Source: Candidatus Woesearchaeota archaeon
Lineage (GTDB): Archaea > Nanobdellota > Nanobdellia > Woesearchaeales > UBA10216
Direction: 5' to 3'
DNA: 55,829 bases
Assembly: GCA_016184345.1 (NCBI GenBank)
Contig: JACPCV010000001.1
Location: 1-55,829, forward strand
The notes under the pieces are model-generated. The model searched no databases and was not told the origin of the DNA. It saw only the letters and a program-made list of their open reading frames with translations. Numbering within the stretch: position 1 is the stretch's first letter; every line of letters begins with the position of its first letter. Made by a program: the position numbers and the translations under genes. Positions 48,482 to 55,829 of this stretch are shown here, in pieces.

Positions 48482-50092
48482 ATGAGCAAGAGCGCACGAG
48501 CATGGAAATGGGTGTCCCTGAGCTTGGGCTGCGCACTTATTGTTGCACTTTTGGCGGTCTCGGTACTTGGCCTGTCAACTGGTTCATGCTCGCCAAATTC
48601 ATGTCCGGAAGGCTACATGGATGGAGGCGTATCATGTACTGATGGGACATGCACGAGGAGTTGCGTGACTGGGACTTGCGGCAGCGAATACACCACTGTT
48701 TACAGTCATTCTGAAGTATTAGACGACCACGATGTAAGGAACTATTATAAGGAAACCTTAAGCATCGATTTTGCCAGTTTCACTCCCACAGACACCACAA
48801 AGTGCTACAGGTTTAGGCAAACCACGCCCTATAATTTCATTGACGGCAGCGACACAGACGATTACGAGGACACTCACGATTTTGACTCTGCAATAGCATT
48901 ATTTTGGGCGTCATCAGGAAGCGACAGGTGGTATGACCACAACAACTATTACTGCAACGGAGAGGAAGGAATATTATCTCCTGGAAGCGGGTCGGTATGG
49001 ATTGACAGCTGCAGGGATAACGGGGATGAATTTGACAGTGCTGACAGACTGAGTAACACAAATTACCTCTATTGCGCACCCAATCAAAACGCTTGCAGAG
49101 CCTTTAACGGCGAAAACTGCGACACCGACTGCTACGGCCACAGGACCGAGCTGTCAATGGAAATAAACGCGAATGTTGAAAACGACTTTGATTGCAATTC
49201 TTTTGGTGACTACTGCCACAAGGGAAGCGGAAATGATGCCGGCGACCCGGTAATCCGTTACATAAGCTTTGACAAGCAGACAGTAGACATGTACGTGGAT
49301 GAATACCCCCTTACCGACATACAGAATGATAACCAGCAATGCCAATACTGGCCTGAGTGCAACCCTGCCGATGCGTGTTGCACTTCTGATGGGCATTTCA
49401 GGCCCAGCGGGCAAGTGTGCAATCCTGCACACAACGCAAAATGCCTTTCTGCAACATCTACAGGCTGCGGTGGAGTAGCGTACGAAGACCGATGCACAGG
49501 GGCAAGTTCTAGCTGCCCTGACAACAATTTTGAGGTTGATTATGACAAGGCGTGTGATGATGCAACGTGCGTTGAGCAGTCATGCTCTGGCTCAGCATTG
49601 CAGCCTCAGAGGACTTGCAGTGCAGGAGCTTGCCAAGCGCAGGCCACATACGCCTGCCCCTACAATCTTGGCTGTACGGATGCAAAGTCATGCAAAACTG
49701 CGGCCGTTTCACAGGGTGATTGCGGCAGCGGAGCCACTTACGATGCTAATCTGAAAATATGCTATGAAAAAGGCGGGCATGAGCAGAACCTTTCATACGA
49801 TAAGAATGGCAACCTTGTCAGCGGCCTTGGCTTGGAATACGTATACGACTCATTCAACCAGCTAACCGCTGTAAAAGACAGCTCTACAGGAATCGTGAAA
49901 GAGGAATATTCCTATGACCACAGCGGCAACAGGAAGAAAAAGGTAACGCACAATGGTGACGGCAGCTCAACCGCCGTTTACTATGTAAGCAATAACTTCA
50001 TCCAGATAGTTAACAGCTCAGGCACTTACAACGAAACATATTACTATGCCAATGGCAAGCTTGTACAAGCCATTCGGCGAGTTGATAGATAA
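48482..50092 (+). CDS. Secreted Cys-rich protein with RHS repeats (frame ends early)
   Basis: 536 residues. Signal/TM at ~10-31. Residues ~32-420 are Cys-rich without MopE motifs. From ~430 RHS/YD repeats appear (NGNLVSGLGLEYVYDSFNQL; EEYSYDHSGNRKKKVTHNGD; YYYANGKLV). It then runs out of frame: the expected PDHLGS-like segment and RHS core are not in this frame but resume at ~50064 in another. So this is the N-terminal part of an RHS toxin now separated from its core and tip. Confidence 0.7.
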   Translation: MSKSARAWKWVSLSLGCALIVALLAVSVLGLSTGSCSPNSCPEGYMDGGVSCTDGTCTRSCVTGTCGSEYTTVYSHSEVLDDHDVRNYYKETLSIDFASFTPTDTTKCYRFRQTTPYNFIDGSDTDDYEDTHDFDSAIALFWASSGSDRWYDHNNYYCNGEEGILSPGSGSVWIDSCRDNGDEFDSADRLSNTNYLYCAPNQNACRAFNGENCDTDCYGHRTELSMEINANVENDFDCNSFGDYCHKGSGNDAGDPVIRYISFDKQTVDMYVDEYPLTDIQNDNQQCQYWPECNPADACCTSDGHFRPSGQVCNPAHNAKCLSATSTGCGGVAYEDRCTGASSSCPDNNFEVDYDKACDDATCVEQSCSGSALQPQRTCSAGACQAQATYACPYNLGCTDAKSCKTAAVSQGDCGSGATYDANLKICYEKGGHEQNLSYDKNGNLVSGLGLEYVYDSFNQLTAVKDSSTGIVKEEYSYDHSGNRKKKVTHNGDGSSTAVYYVSNNFIQIVNSSGTYNETYYYANGKLVQAIRRVDR

Positions 50093-50801
50093 CGCAAAAG
50101 AGCGCTTCCTCTACACAGGCAAGGAGCTTGACTCCAGCGGGAACTACTACCTTGGAGCAAGGTACCTCAGCCCAGCTCAGCTTTACACATTCACCCAGCC
50201 TGACCTGAACATCCCGGACATCTACAACCCTCAGGATCTGAACAGGTACACATACGCCAGAAATAATCCTTACAGGTATACTGACCCTGATGGTAAGATA
50301 CCTGTGGATACAATTGCTGATATCGGATTTATACTCTGGGACATTGGTGTTTTGGCATTTCAGGGAGCAGGTCAAGACAATGAAAACCTGAATGCCTTGG
50401 GACTTGACGTTGGCGGGCTTTTTATCCCCTACTTTACCGGCGCTGGCATGATATACAAGGGAAAAAGACTAGTTGACAAAGTGAGCAATTTAGAAAAAGT
50501 ATCCGACAACGTCAAAGATACACTGAATCTTGAAGAGATTATTGAAAAATCTCCGAAAATTAAACTTCCGCTACAAACACCCAAAAAAATCCCAATTTCG
50601 GACCATGCTGCAGAACAAATTGTAAATCCTCCTTATGGTAGAACTGTACTCAAGGATTTATCGGCAATAGATGACGTTATAGCAACTGGCAGAGTAGTAA
50701 AAGTGGACTCAGTAAAGGGAACTGTTACATATGAGAAAGGCAGTGTAATCGTAGTTCAATCACTTAACACACGGCAAATTGTTACTGTTATTAATCACTA
50801 A
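50046..50801 (+). CDS. RHS core plus RelE/DUF4258-like toxin tip (displaced frame)
   Basis: 251 codons in the open frame; the useful part begins ~50064. FGELIDNAKERFLYTGKE, then YYLGARYLSP and LNRYTYARNNPYRYTDPDGK, is the hyperconserved RHS core that ends the RHS cocoon. The last ~70 residues (ISDHAAEQI, AIDDVIATGRVVKVDSVKG, TVTYEKGSVIVVQ, RQIVTVINH) fit the DUF4258/RelE-like fold of many RHS tips, probably an RNase. An internal start at 50046 would make a core without shell. No immunity gene follows: the next start is 15 bp on. Confidence 0.7.
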   Translation: MPMASLYKPFGELIDNAKERFLYTGKELDSSGNYYLGARYLSPAQLYTFTQPDLNIPDIYNPQDLNRYTYARNNPYRYTDPDGKIPVDTIADIGFILWDIGVLAFQGAGQDNENLNALGLDVGGLFIPYFTGAGMIYKGKRLVDKVSNLEKVSDNVKDTLNLEEIIEKSPKIKLPLQTPKKIPISDHAAEQIVNPPYGRTVLKDLSAIDDVIATGRVVKVDSVKGTVTYEKGSVIVVQSLNTRQIVTVINH

Positions 50802-50815
50802 TTGAAGGGCCAAAA

Positions 50816-53800
50816 ATGGATAGATTAACAAAAATAGATAATTTGAGAGTAAGCAAAGCGTTGTTGCCTTTGGTTTTCATAGTCCTATTAATTATCCTAC
50901 TGCCACCAGTCCTCGCCATTGACTCCTACCGTCCTTACCTCCACAATCCCGAGGTTCCTGAGAATCCCGGCTTGAAGTTGCAGGGCTCTTACCAGACTGC
51001 CGTGTGGCCCGGGGCAGCTACTTACTCGTATGGCATTGACGTTCCTCCGGGCAGGAACGGGCTGCAGCCGTCGCTTGGCATTTCCTACAACAGCCATTCA
51101 ACAAGCCAAAGGCCAGGGATAGTTGGAACCGCATGGGCCCTGAACCAAAATTACATCTGGAGGGACGTCGATTATTCCTTCGCCGACACCAGCGATGATA
51201 AGTTCATGCTGGTCCTCAACGGCCAGTCTTACGAGCTTGTTTATGTGCCTTCAGAAGGCAGGTATCACACGAAGATTGAGTCTTTCCTGTACATAACGAA
51301 GGTTTCCGGCGGCAGCAATGACAAGGGAGATTATTGGGTTGTGAAATCAAAGGACGGGACAACATACAGGTTTGGCCACAACAAGGATTCAGAGCTTGTT
51401 TCGAACCTTCATAATTACGTTGTCAGGTGGAGCCTTGACTTGGTAACTAATACCCACGGAAATGAGATTTATTACAGCTATGGCGAGAACCCAACCCCGA
51501 ATGATATTGGGGCAGTTTACACATTAAAGATTGAATACAACAATGAAAAGGCGAGGGTTGTTGAGTTTGTCCTTGAAAGCTCTGACAGGCCTGACAAGTG
51601 GATGGTTTACGAGCAGGGCAATAAGGTGAGGGAAGCCAGGAGGGTTAAGGAAATCCTGGTGAAGGCAAATGGGAATCTGGTAAGGAAGTATGTTCTCAGC
51701 TATACCACTCTCGGCACGGCTGCGAAGAGCTTCCTGTCTTCGATAACGCTTTTTGGAAGCGATGGGACTTCAAGCCTTCCGCCAACCATTTTTGAGTACA
51801 ATGGCGTTTCTAAGGGGTGGGCTGAGGAGTCATCATGGCAGGTGCCTGCTGATGCTGCTTTCGGCGGGAATAAGGATAATGGTGTTAGGCTGATTGACCT
51901 TAACAGGGACGGCTTGGTTGACATTGTAAGGAGCAGCACAAAGGCTTGGCTTAATACTGGTTCGGGATGGGCTGTAAGCGGTGTCTGGGACGTTCCAACA
52001 GCAACTATTGATTCTGACAAATTGGATACTGGTGTGAGGTTTGCCGACTTGAATGGTGATGGACGTACAGATGCTGTGCGGGCGGATAAGCCTTCAAGAA
52101 GGCAGTCCTGGCTGAATACGGGAACAGGATGGGCTGAAGATTCAAATTGGCATTTGCCTGAAAATGCGCACCCAATCGACATTAATGAGGATAACTATGA
52201 CAGAGGTATAAGGCTGGTTGACCTTAATGGCGATGGCCGGCTTGACATACTGCTAAATGCAGGGCACTCATCAAAGGGGGATCCAAAAGCCTGGCTTAAT
52301 AATGGTAACGGGTGGAGCGATGCCCCATCATGGTATCCGCCGCCTGACGCTGAGTTTGTTGATTCGCTTGATAATCCTGAAGACGAAGGAACGAGAATTG
52401 ATGATGTTAACGGCGACGGCTTGCCGGATCTTATAAGGGCCGAGTTTTATCATAAGACCTGGCTTAATACGGGAAATGGTTGGGCATTGGATGATAACTA
52501 TGCAATTTCACAGATAGACTTTGTAAGAACTATAGACGGTGAAGACGAGGGCGTGAGGCTGGCAGATGTAAACGGCGACGGTTTGGTTGACATTTTGAAG
52601 GGAGAGGGCAGCGATAAGAGGGCGTGGATTAATACAGGCGCTGGCTGGGCAGCAGACGCTGCTTGGGCGATTCCAGAACTCGCAAGTTTTGTGACTGAGG
52701 AAGATGGCGACAACAAGGGCGTTAGGGTAGCAGATGTAAACGGTGATGGGCTGCCAGACCTCGTTAAGGCAAAGTCATCAAGTGACAGCAGCAGGAAAAC
52801 ATGGATTAACAAGGCTTCCAAAGCGTATCTGCTTAAGTCTGTCAATAATGGAATTGGAGGAAAGACAGTAGTTGATTACGAAAAATCCACTTCCGCTGAC
52901 AATACAGGCTCCGACGACCTGCCTGACCTTGGCTTCAACATGTGGGTAGTTGAGAGGGCAGTGGGCGACAACGGCATTGTCGGATCTCAGCATGTTTTGT
53001 CAAGGACCGATTACAGCTACATGGACGGGCTTTACGATTACGCTGACAGGGAATTCCGGGGCTTTAACAAAGTTCAGGAGGTTCAAGCTGGCAATTCCAT
53101 CACCAGCCACTGGTTCCACCAGGATGACGCCTTGAAGGGAATGGAATTCAGGACAGACATTTCTGACGGTTCCTCCGTACCGTTTAAACGGGCAGATTCT
53201 GAATTTACAAGCACGCTGAAAGATGGCTATCACATAGTGGCGCTTTCCTCGCATGATGATTACCTGTACGACGGCTCAAATATTGTTCCAAAAGTAACGC
53301 GGACAGAGTACGGTTATGATGGTTATGGCAATGTCATCTCAACTGATTATCTTGGGGAGAAGGATGCTGCTGGCGATGAGAAAAAAGAGTCGTGGGAGTT
53401 TGTTTATAATGTGGGTAGTTGGATTGTTGACAAGCCTTCGCATTACACCGCATCTGGTAAGGAGGGTAAGGTAGCAAGGCAGACCTTTTACCGGTACGAT
53501 GGTCTTCCATATGGCTCTTCGCCTGTGAAAGGCGACATGACATGGGAGGAGCATTGGCTTGAATCTGGAAACAATCCTGTTATAATTTACAAGTATGATG
53601 ATTACGGCAACCTTATCGAGGCTAAAAACGCCAGGGGATTTACGACAAGCTACGAATTTGGCATAAGCGACCCGACCTTCACCTTTGGTGAAAAGACTGT
53701 GAACCCTGCAGGCCATGCTTTCCTTTATTCGTACGATTTGGGAACTGGCAACTTGATGTCAGAAACAGATGCCAATGGCAATGTCAGGAGTCGCTCCTAC

Positions 53801-55429
53801 GATGTCTTTGGCAGGATAAAGAAAGACATCCTGCCATATGACACAGTGGATTATCCAACTAAGGAATATGCCTATGTGTTTGACGGAACTTCGCCTGAAG
53901 CCATTATGGTTTCACAAAGGGAAAAGAGCGGTGATTCTGGAACACTTGACACATATTACTTCTATGATGGGTTCGGGAAGCTTGTGCAGGTTAGAAGTGA
54001 AGCTGAAAATTCTAAGCAGACAGTGACCAATTTCTATTATGATGCTCTTGGCAGGCTTGCCAGGAAAAGCAATCCACATTTTGATCCTGCCGCTGCGGAA
54101 TACGTGTTGCCGAAAACAGACGAGTCAAATTCCAGCTACGCTTATGACGCGCTTTCAAGGGTAGTCGGGGTTGAAAATCCTGACAAGAGCAGCAAGTCAA
54201 TCGGCTTTGACCATTGGAAGGTAACATACGTAGATGAAAGAGGCAACAAGAAAACATTCAATGCCGATGCCTATGACAACATTCGCAAGGTAACAGAGTA
54301 CGTTGGAGATAACTACTACGCTACAGAGTACGCATACGATCTGGCAGGCAACATTGTTCATGTGAAAGACGCTTACGGCAATCAAATTAATTACGCTTAT
54401 GACACTCTTGGGCGAAAAGTGAAGCAGGAAGACCCTGACCTTGGTGCATGGGAATACTCATATGATGAAAACGGCAACATACTGGCAATAACAGATAATT
54501 CAGACAGGACGATAAGCTCGAAATATGACGTGTTGGATCGTATTACTGAGAAAAAAAGCGGCGATGATGTTGTAAAGTTCTTTTATGACGGCGTTAAAGG
54601 GACATTGACAAAAACTGAAAGCAGCGACGTGTCAGTAAGCTACGACTATGACAAAAGGCTTAGGAAAACCAGGGAGACGACAAGCATAGATGGCAGGCAA
54701 TTTGTGTCAGAATGGGCGTATGACTCGGCTGATAGGGTAACAAAAACAAGGCTGCCAGGGAACAAGCAGGAGCTTGCATACAGCTATGACGCTTTGGGCA
54801 ACGTAATTGGGTTGAGTGACAATGCAAAAGGAATCACCGAGGTCATGGGATACGATGAGCTGAACAGGCTTACATCGTGGGTCAGAGAAGCCGGTAAAGC
54901 CAAAAATCAGCTCGACTTTGAATATGATGCCCTTGGCGATATTGCAAAGGTTTCTTCTGAAAATGAAGGCTCCAGCTATAATTATGGTAACTCGCCAAGG
55001 CACTCCGCCGCCAAGATAGTCGGCCAGGCTGGAGAGCCGGAAGATCCTGAGGAACCCTCCAAGATAACCATTGTTAGTCCTGTTAAAAATCTAACTTTCT
55101 ATGAAGGCAATTTGATAAAACTAACTGTTGTCGCTGATTACAACGGCGATGGCGAATTAAGCTATTCAATTAGCAGCCCCAAGTTTAGCAAAGACAATAA
55201 TGTGTTCGAGTGGCAGACAGGGCAAGGCGATGCCGGAGTTTACCCTGTTGCTGTAACTGCCAGCGATGGCACGGTAAGCGATACCTCTGAGATAAACATA
55301 TCAGTAAAAGACACCGCCATTGTTACAGGCACTGGCATCTTTGACGATTTCAATGACGGCGTCATCAATGATTCCATTTGGGTTCAAAATGGCTGGGATG
55401 GAGGAACTTTAGCGGAGTCAGAAGTATGA
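50816..55429 (+). CDS. Giant SpvB-FG-GAP-RHS secreted protein
   Basis: 1537 residues. Signal peptide 14-35 (ALLPLVFIVLLIILLPPVLA). SpvB-like N-terminal domain ~45-330 (YSYGIDVPPGRNGLQPSLGI), about six FG-GAP/VCBS units ~340-670 (DLNGDGRTDAVRA; DVNGDGLPDLVKA), then many RHS/YD repeats ~800-1385 (YAYDALSRVVGVE; YDALGNVIGL), then a PKD/cadherin-like region. This equals the B-subunit layout of Tc toxins. It stops at 55429 because of a frameshift, and continues in the +1 frame. In bacteria SpvB-TcdB parts form the shell that houses a toxin. Confidence 0.8.
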   Translation: MDRLTKIDNLRVSKALLPLVFIVLLIILLPPVLAIDSYRPYLHNPEVPENPGLKLQGSYQTAVWPGAATYSYGIDVPPGRNGLQPSLGISYNSHSTSQRPGIVGTAWALNQNYIWRDVDYSFADTSDDKFMLVLNGQSYELVYVPSEGRYHTKIESFLYITKVSGGSNDKGDYWVVKSKDGTTYRFGHNKDSELVSNLHNYVVRWSLDLVTNTHGNEIYYSYGENPTPNDIGAVYTLKIEYNNEKARVVEFVLESSDRPDKWMVYEQGNKVREARRVKEILVKANGNLVRKYVLSYTTLGTAAKSFLSSITLFGSDGTSSLPPTIFEYNGVSKGWAEESSWQVPADAAFGGNKDNGVRLIDLNRDGLVDIVRSSTKAWLNTGSGWAVSGVWDVPTATIDSDKLDTGVRFADLNGDGRTDAVRADKPSRRQSWLNTGTGWAEDSNWHLPENAHPIDINEDNYDRGIRLVDLNGDGRLDILLNAGHSSKGDPKAWLNNGNGWSDAPSWYPPPDAEFVDSLDNPEDEGTRIDDVNGDGLPDLIRAEFYHKTWLNTGNGWALDDNYAISQIDFVRTIDGEDEGVRLADVNGDGLVDILKGEGSDKRAWINTGAGWAADAAWAIPELASFVTEEDGDNKGVRVADVNGDGLPDLVKAKSSSDSSRKTWINKASKAYLLKSVNNGIGGKTVVDYEKSTSADNTGSDDLPDLGFNMWVVERAVGDNGIVGSQHVLSRTDYSYMDGLYDYADREFRGFNKVQEVQAGNSITSHWFHQDDALKGMEFRTDISDGSSVPFKRADSEFTSTLKDGYHIVALSSHDDYLYDGSNIVPKVTRTEYGYDGYGNVISTDYLGEKDAAGDEKKESWEFVYNVGSWIVDKPSHYTASGKEGKVARQTFYRYDGLPYGSSPVKGDMTWEEHWLESGNNPVIIYKYDDYGNLIEAKNARGFTTSYEFGISDPTFTFGEKTVNPAGHAFLYSYDLGTGNLMSETDANGNVRSRSYDVFGRIKKDILPYDTVDYPTKEYAYVFDGTSPEAIMVSQREKSGDSGTLDTYYFYDGFGKLVQVRSEAENSKQTVTNFYYDALGRLARKSNPHFDPAAAEYVLPKTDESNSSYAYDALSRVVGVENPDKSSKSIGFDHWKVTYVDERGNKKTFNADAYDNIRKVTEYVGDNYYATEYAYDLAGNIVHVKDAYGNQINYAYDTLGRKVKQEDPDLGAWEYSYDENGNILAITDNSDRTISSKYDVLDRITEKKSGDDVVKFFYDGVKGTLTKTESSDVSVSYDYDKRLRKTRETTSIDGRQFVSEWAYDSADRVTKTRLPGNKQELAYSYDALGNVIGLSDNAKGITEVMGYDELNRLTSWVREAGKAKNQLDFEYDALGDIAKVSSENEGSSYNYGNSPRHSAAKIVGQAGEPEDPEEPSKITIVSPVKNLTFYEGNLIKLTVVADYNGDGELSYSISSPKFSKDNNVFEWQTGQGDAGVYPVAVTASDGTVSDTSEINISVKDTAIVTGTGIFDDFNDGVINDSIWVQNGWDGGTLAESEV

Positions 55430-55829
55430 AGATTTCGTTATAACTTTCAGGATTAAGGTTGACTTCGTTTCACCTGATAAGAACCAGGGATTCTGGCTGG
55501 GAAATTTGGCAGAGGGGCAGCCAAGCGATACCAGCGGGCACCGCGGCTACTACTGGCAGTTCCATGGCAAGACAAACGGCTTTAACATCGGTGTCATGTA
55601 TGATGGCAAGGGCAAAGGCTTGCATGGCAAGTACGATTCTCCGAAATGGGAAGCCGGAAAGTGGCATTCAATAAAAATAGAGAGGGCGGATAAAGTTTCC
55701 AAGTTTTATTTTGACGGCATCCTTATTGGGATGGATGATGAATACGCCTATTTGTTGGATGAGCTTTACTGGCTGAATGGAAGGACCTGGAAAGACCCGA
55801 GAGAAGGCGAAGAAGCCAAAATCTCCGTA
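55428..55829 (+). CDS. ConA-like lectin continuation of the SpvB-RHS protein (+1 frame, off the edge)
   Basis: The +1 frame from about 55422 is open to the window end and reads EDFVITFRIKVDFV, NQGFWLGNLAEGQ, GYYWQFHGKTNGFNIGV, KWHSIKIERADKVSKFYFDG. This is a typical LamG/ConA-like lectin beta sandwich, and it directly follows the FDDFNDGVINDSIW lead-in at the end of the preceding frame. So both belong to one gene broken by one base near 55420. Either a real frameshift or a base-call error. The gene runs past the edge. Confidence 0.65.

Overview
The window is archaeal. It encodes a TFB transcription factor, uL1-uL10-P1/L12, an eL8(L7Ae)-eS28-eL24-NDK cluster, eL37-LSm, EF-2 with the diphthamide-type DAIHRG motif, uS7, and an archaeal Ski2-like helicase. 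Many starts are nearly leaderless and lie 20-35 bases downstream of A-rich BRE plus TTTAAA-type TATA boxes. Compact overlapping genes, several bacterial-type genes (a full-length Rel/SpoT, a zinc adenylate kinase, Ogt, a Leu-like tRNA body) and many toxin-antitoxin pairs suggest a DPANN-like lineage such as Diapherotrites or a relative. That placement is inference; no 16S rRNA is present.

Layout. 1-4.8 kb is a defence or toxin-antitoxin patch: a winged-helix gene cut by the edge, MNT-HEPN, an AbiEii-like nucleotidyltransferase pair, and VapBC, each with palindromic or phased repeats at its promoter. 4.8-9.1 kb (minus strand) holds a Ski2-like helicase and a Rel (p)ppGpp enzyme. 9.2-10.6 kb has an array of four hairpins, then TFB behind a roughly 200-base leader. 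10.7-14.3 kb has a frame-broken gene, VapBC, Ogt, a shortened carbinolamine dehydratase and a Mtq2-like methyltransferase fused to a protein kinase. 14.4-26.3 kb is the translation core, interrupted by a threonine synthase relic, an unusual class-II tRNA carrying an Ile(GAU) anticodon loop, a coiled-coil protein and a multi-winged-helix protein. 26.3-35.4 kb holds a VapBC relic, an amino acid permease fused to a methyltransferase, a dTMP/dUMP supply group (double ThyX, Tmk-like kinase, nucleotide kinase, dCTP deaminase), a phosphatase with a tandem duplication, and eL37-LSm.

35.7 kb to the end is a plus-strand surface/secretion island of about 20 kb: two paralogous MopE-like cysteine-rich secreted proteins with the same C-terminal tail, a 1343-residue secreted protein whose AT-rich C-terminus looks like a polymorphic toxin tip and is followed by a signal-less putative immunity gene, a lipoprotein, a giant S8 subtilase, an RHS protein whose core and RelE/DUF4258-like tip are displaced by a frameshift, and a giant SpvB/FG-GAP/RHS protein running off the edge. 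I read this as an archaeal contact-dependent or secreted toxin locus related in architecture to bacterial Rhs and Tc toxins.

Across the window there are repeated small palindromic elements (bulged hairpins, three-way-junction elements, GCATCGG stems). Two copies show compensatory base changes, and at least two lie in frame inside protein genes (eS28, ogt). They behave like REP- or RPE-type mobile palindromes and have no obvious archaeal precedent known to me.
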